Below are positions 63,243 through 64,000 of a stretch of 64,000 bases of DNA, piece after piece. The stretch covers positions 1 through 64,000 of the forward strand of contig NZ_SLZQ01000011.1 in NCBI RefSeq assembly GCF_004342585.1. The letters are read 5' to 3'. Both the position numbers and the translations under genes were made by a program. Below the pieces are notes generated by a model. It worked only from the letters and a program-made list of their open reading frames with translations. It ran no database searches and was not told the origin of the DNA. Source of the DNA: Paucimonas lemoignei (lineage in GTDB: Bacteria > Pseudomonadota > Gammaproteobacteria > Burkholderiales > Burkholderiaceae_D). Each line of letters starts with the position of its first letter. Positions within the stretch are counted from its first letter, which is position 1.

Positions 63243-64000
63243 ATGCAATCCACACGACTCTGGACCCGGGACTTTGTCATTGTCTCGGGCGTCAATTTTC
63301 TTTTGGGCCTGGTGTTTTACATGCTGATCGTGGTGATCGGCTCGTACGCCATCAAGCAGTATGGCGCGTCGTTCAGCCAGGCGGGCCTGGTTGCCGGCAT
63401 TTTCGTCATTGGCATTTTCCTCGGGCGGCTCGTGATCGGGCAGCTTGTCGATGTGCTTGGCCAGAAAAAGACCATGATCATCGGCATGATCGCCTTTACC
63501 TTGACCTCATGCCTGTACTTCCTCAGCAATTCCGTCATGACGCTGCTGGCCGTGCGTTTCGTGCACGGGTTTTCGCTCGGCGTGGCCAGCACGGCCGCCG
63601 CCACCGCCGTGGCGCACATCATTCCGCATCACCGCAAGGCTGAAGGCATCGGCTACTACAGTCTCAGCACCACCTTGTCATCGGCCAGCGGGCCCTTCAT
63701 CGGTCTGTGGCTGCTGCAGCATATGGATTTCAACTGGATATTCGCGGCTTGCCTGCTCGTCGCGATCGTCGGCCTGTTTGCTGCGACACAGCTGCGACTG
63801 GCCGCGAAAGGCGCATCGCGCGGCAGTCTCAAAGATTTTCAATTCTCGCTGGCGAACCTGATGGAGTCCAAGGCAATCCCCATCGCCCTGGTCACTTTCC
63901 TGTGCGGCCTGTGTTATGCCAGCGTGCTGACATTCATTAACGCCTACGCCATCGAATTGGATCTTGTCACCGCGGCGAGCTTCTTCTTTATCGTCTACTC
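63243..64000 (+). CDS. MFS transporter, cut by the window edge
   Basis: The ATG at 63243 opens a frame without stop to the end of the window (252 codons plus two bases). It encodes at least seven membrane segments and the MFS loop GQLVDVLGQKKTMIIG near residue 73; VRFVHGFSLGVASTAAATAVAH follows. The layout is that of a drug or metabolite exporter of the major facilitator superfamily. It starts 17 bp after the MarR gene, and the pair probably forms one operon. The C-terminal third lies outside the window. Confidence 0.9.
   Translation, partial: MQSTRLWTRDFVIVSGVNFLLGLVFYMLIVVIGSYAIKQYGASFSQAGLVAGIFVIGIFLGRLVIGQLVDVLGQKKTMIIGMIAFTLTSCLYFLSNSVMTLLAVRFVHGFSLGVASTAAATAVAHIIPHHRKAEGIGYYSLSTTLSSASGPFIGLWLLQHMDFNWIFAACLLVAIVGLFAATQLRLAAKGASRGSLKDFQFSLANLMESKAIPIALVTFLCGLCYASVLTFINAYAIELDLVTAASFFFIVY

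Overview
The window looks like a chromosome segment of a betaproteobacterium of the order Burkholderiales, most like Oxalobacteraceae (Herbaspirillum, Herminiimonas, Collimonas type). This rests on the style of the housekeeping genes (formate/nitrite-type channel beside a PP2C/kinase fusion, two-RCK potassium channel, tRNA-Glu/tRNA-Asp pair, ribA) and on their high-GC codon use. I could not run a search, so the genus is open.

Region 1 (566-36634, all on the + strand, about 36 kb) is a Wzx/Wzy-type O-antigen or surface-polysaccharide locus. Its base composition swings from AT-rich (2.7-11 kb, 27.6-29.3 kb) to GC-rich (18.8-24.7 kb, 29.4-35.3 kb), which suggests modular assembly. In order: a membrane-bound UDP-GlcNAc 4,6-dehydratase; a modification module (periplasmic protein, GT-C enzyme, fused GtrB-GtrA); Wzz, Wzy and Wzx; a KPHP-type glycosyltransferase followed by a legionaminic/sialic-type nonulosonate pathway (LegF, LegI, LegG, LegH/NeuD-like, and LegC fused to CBS domains); a WbuX/HisH/HisF amidination set; FnlABC and WbuB for L-FucNAc/L-FucNAm; a WbpV-like QuiNAc reductase and a short phosphoglycosyl transferase. 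One initiating transferase and two other cytoplasmic glycosyltransferases suggest a trisaccharide repeat built from QuiNAc, FucNAm and a nonulosonic acid. The locus ends with a module in which a GT-C membrane enzyme, CDP-3,6-dideoxyhexose genes (RfbFGH), a split transketolase, an SDR reductase, GtrA and GtrB stand together. I read it as a self-contained system that makes an unusual, probably branched, sugar, loads it on undecaprenyl phosphate, flips it and attaches it in the periplasm.

Region 2 (37.2-47.1 kb) is ordinary chromosome: a DUF6394 protein, a potassium channel, an alpha/beta hydrolase, an FNT channel, a PP2C phosphatase/kinase fusion, a rare-looking PilZ-AHSA1 fusion, DUF924, a CPBP protease and a FAD/Rieske oxidoreductase.

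Region 3 (47.3-55.3 kb) has a small acidic protein, tRNA-Glu and tRNA-Asp, an esterase-type hydrolase, an ABC exporter, an MFS transporter, a Ser/Gly/Thr-repeat secreted protein, glyoxalase I and GTP cyclohydrolase II. Region 4 (55.8-62.3 kb) is a run of four secreted proteins of unknown function; the first two share a new-looking four-cysteine C-terminal domain and a repeated W-P-G-M domain. The window ends with a broken RNase Z-like gene, a MarR regulator and an MFS transporter cut by the window edge.
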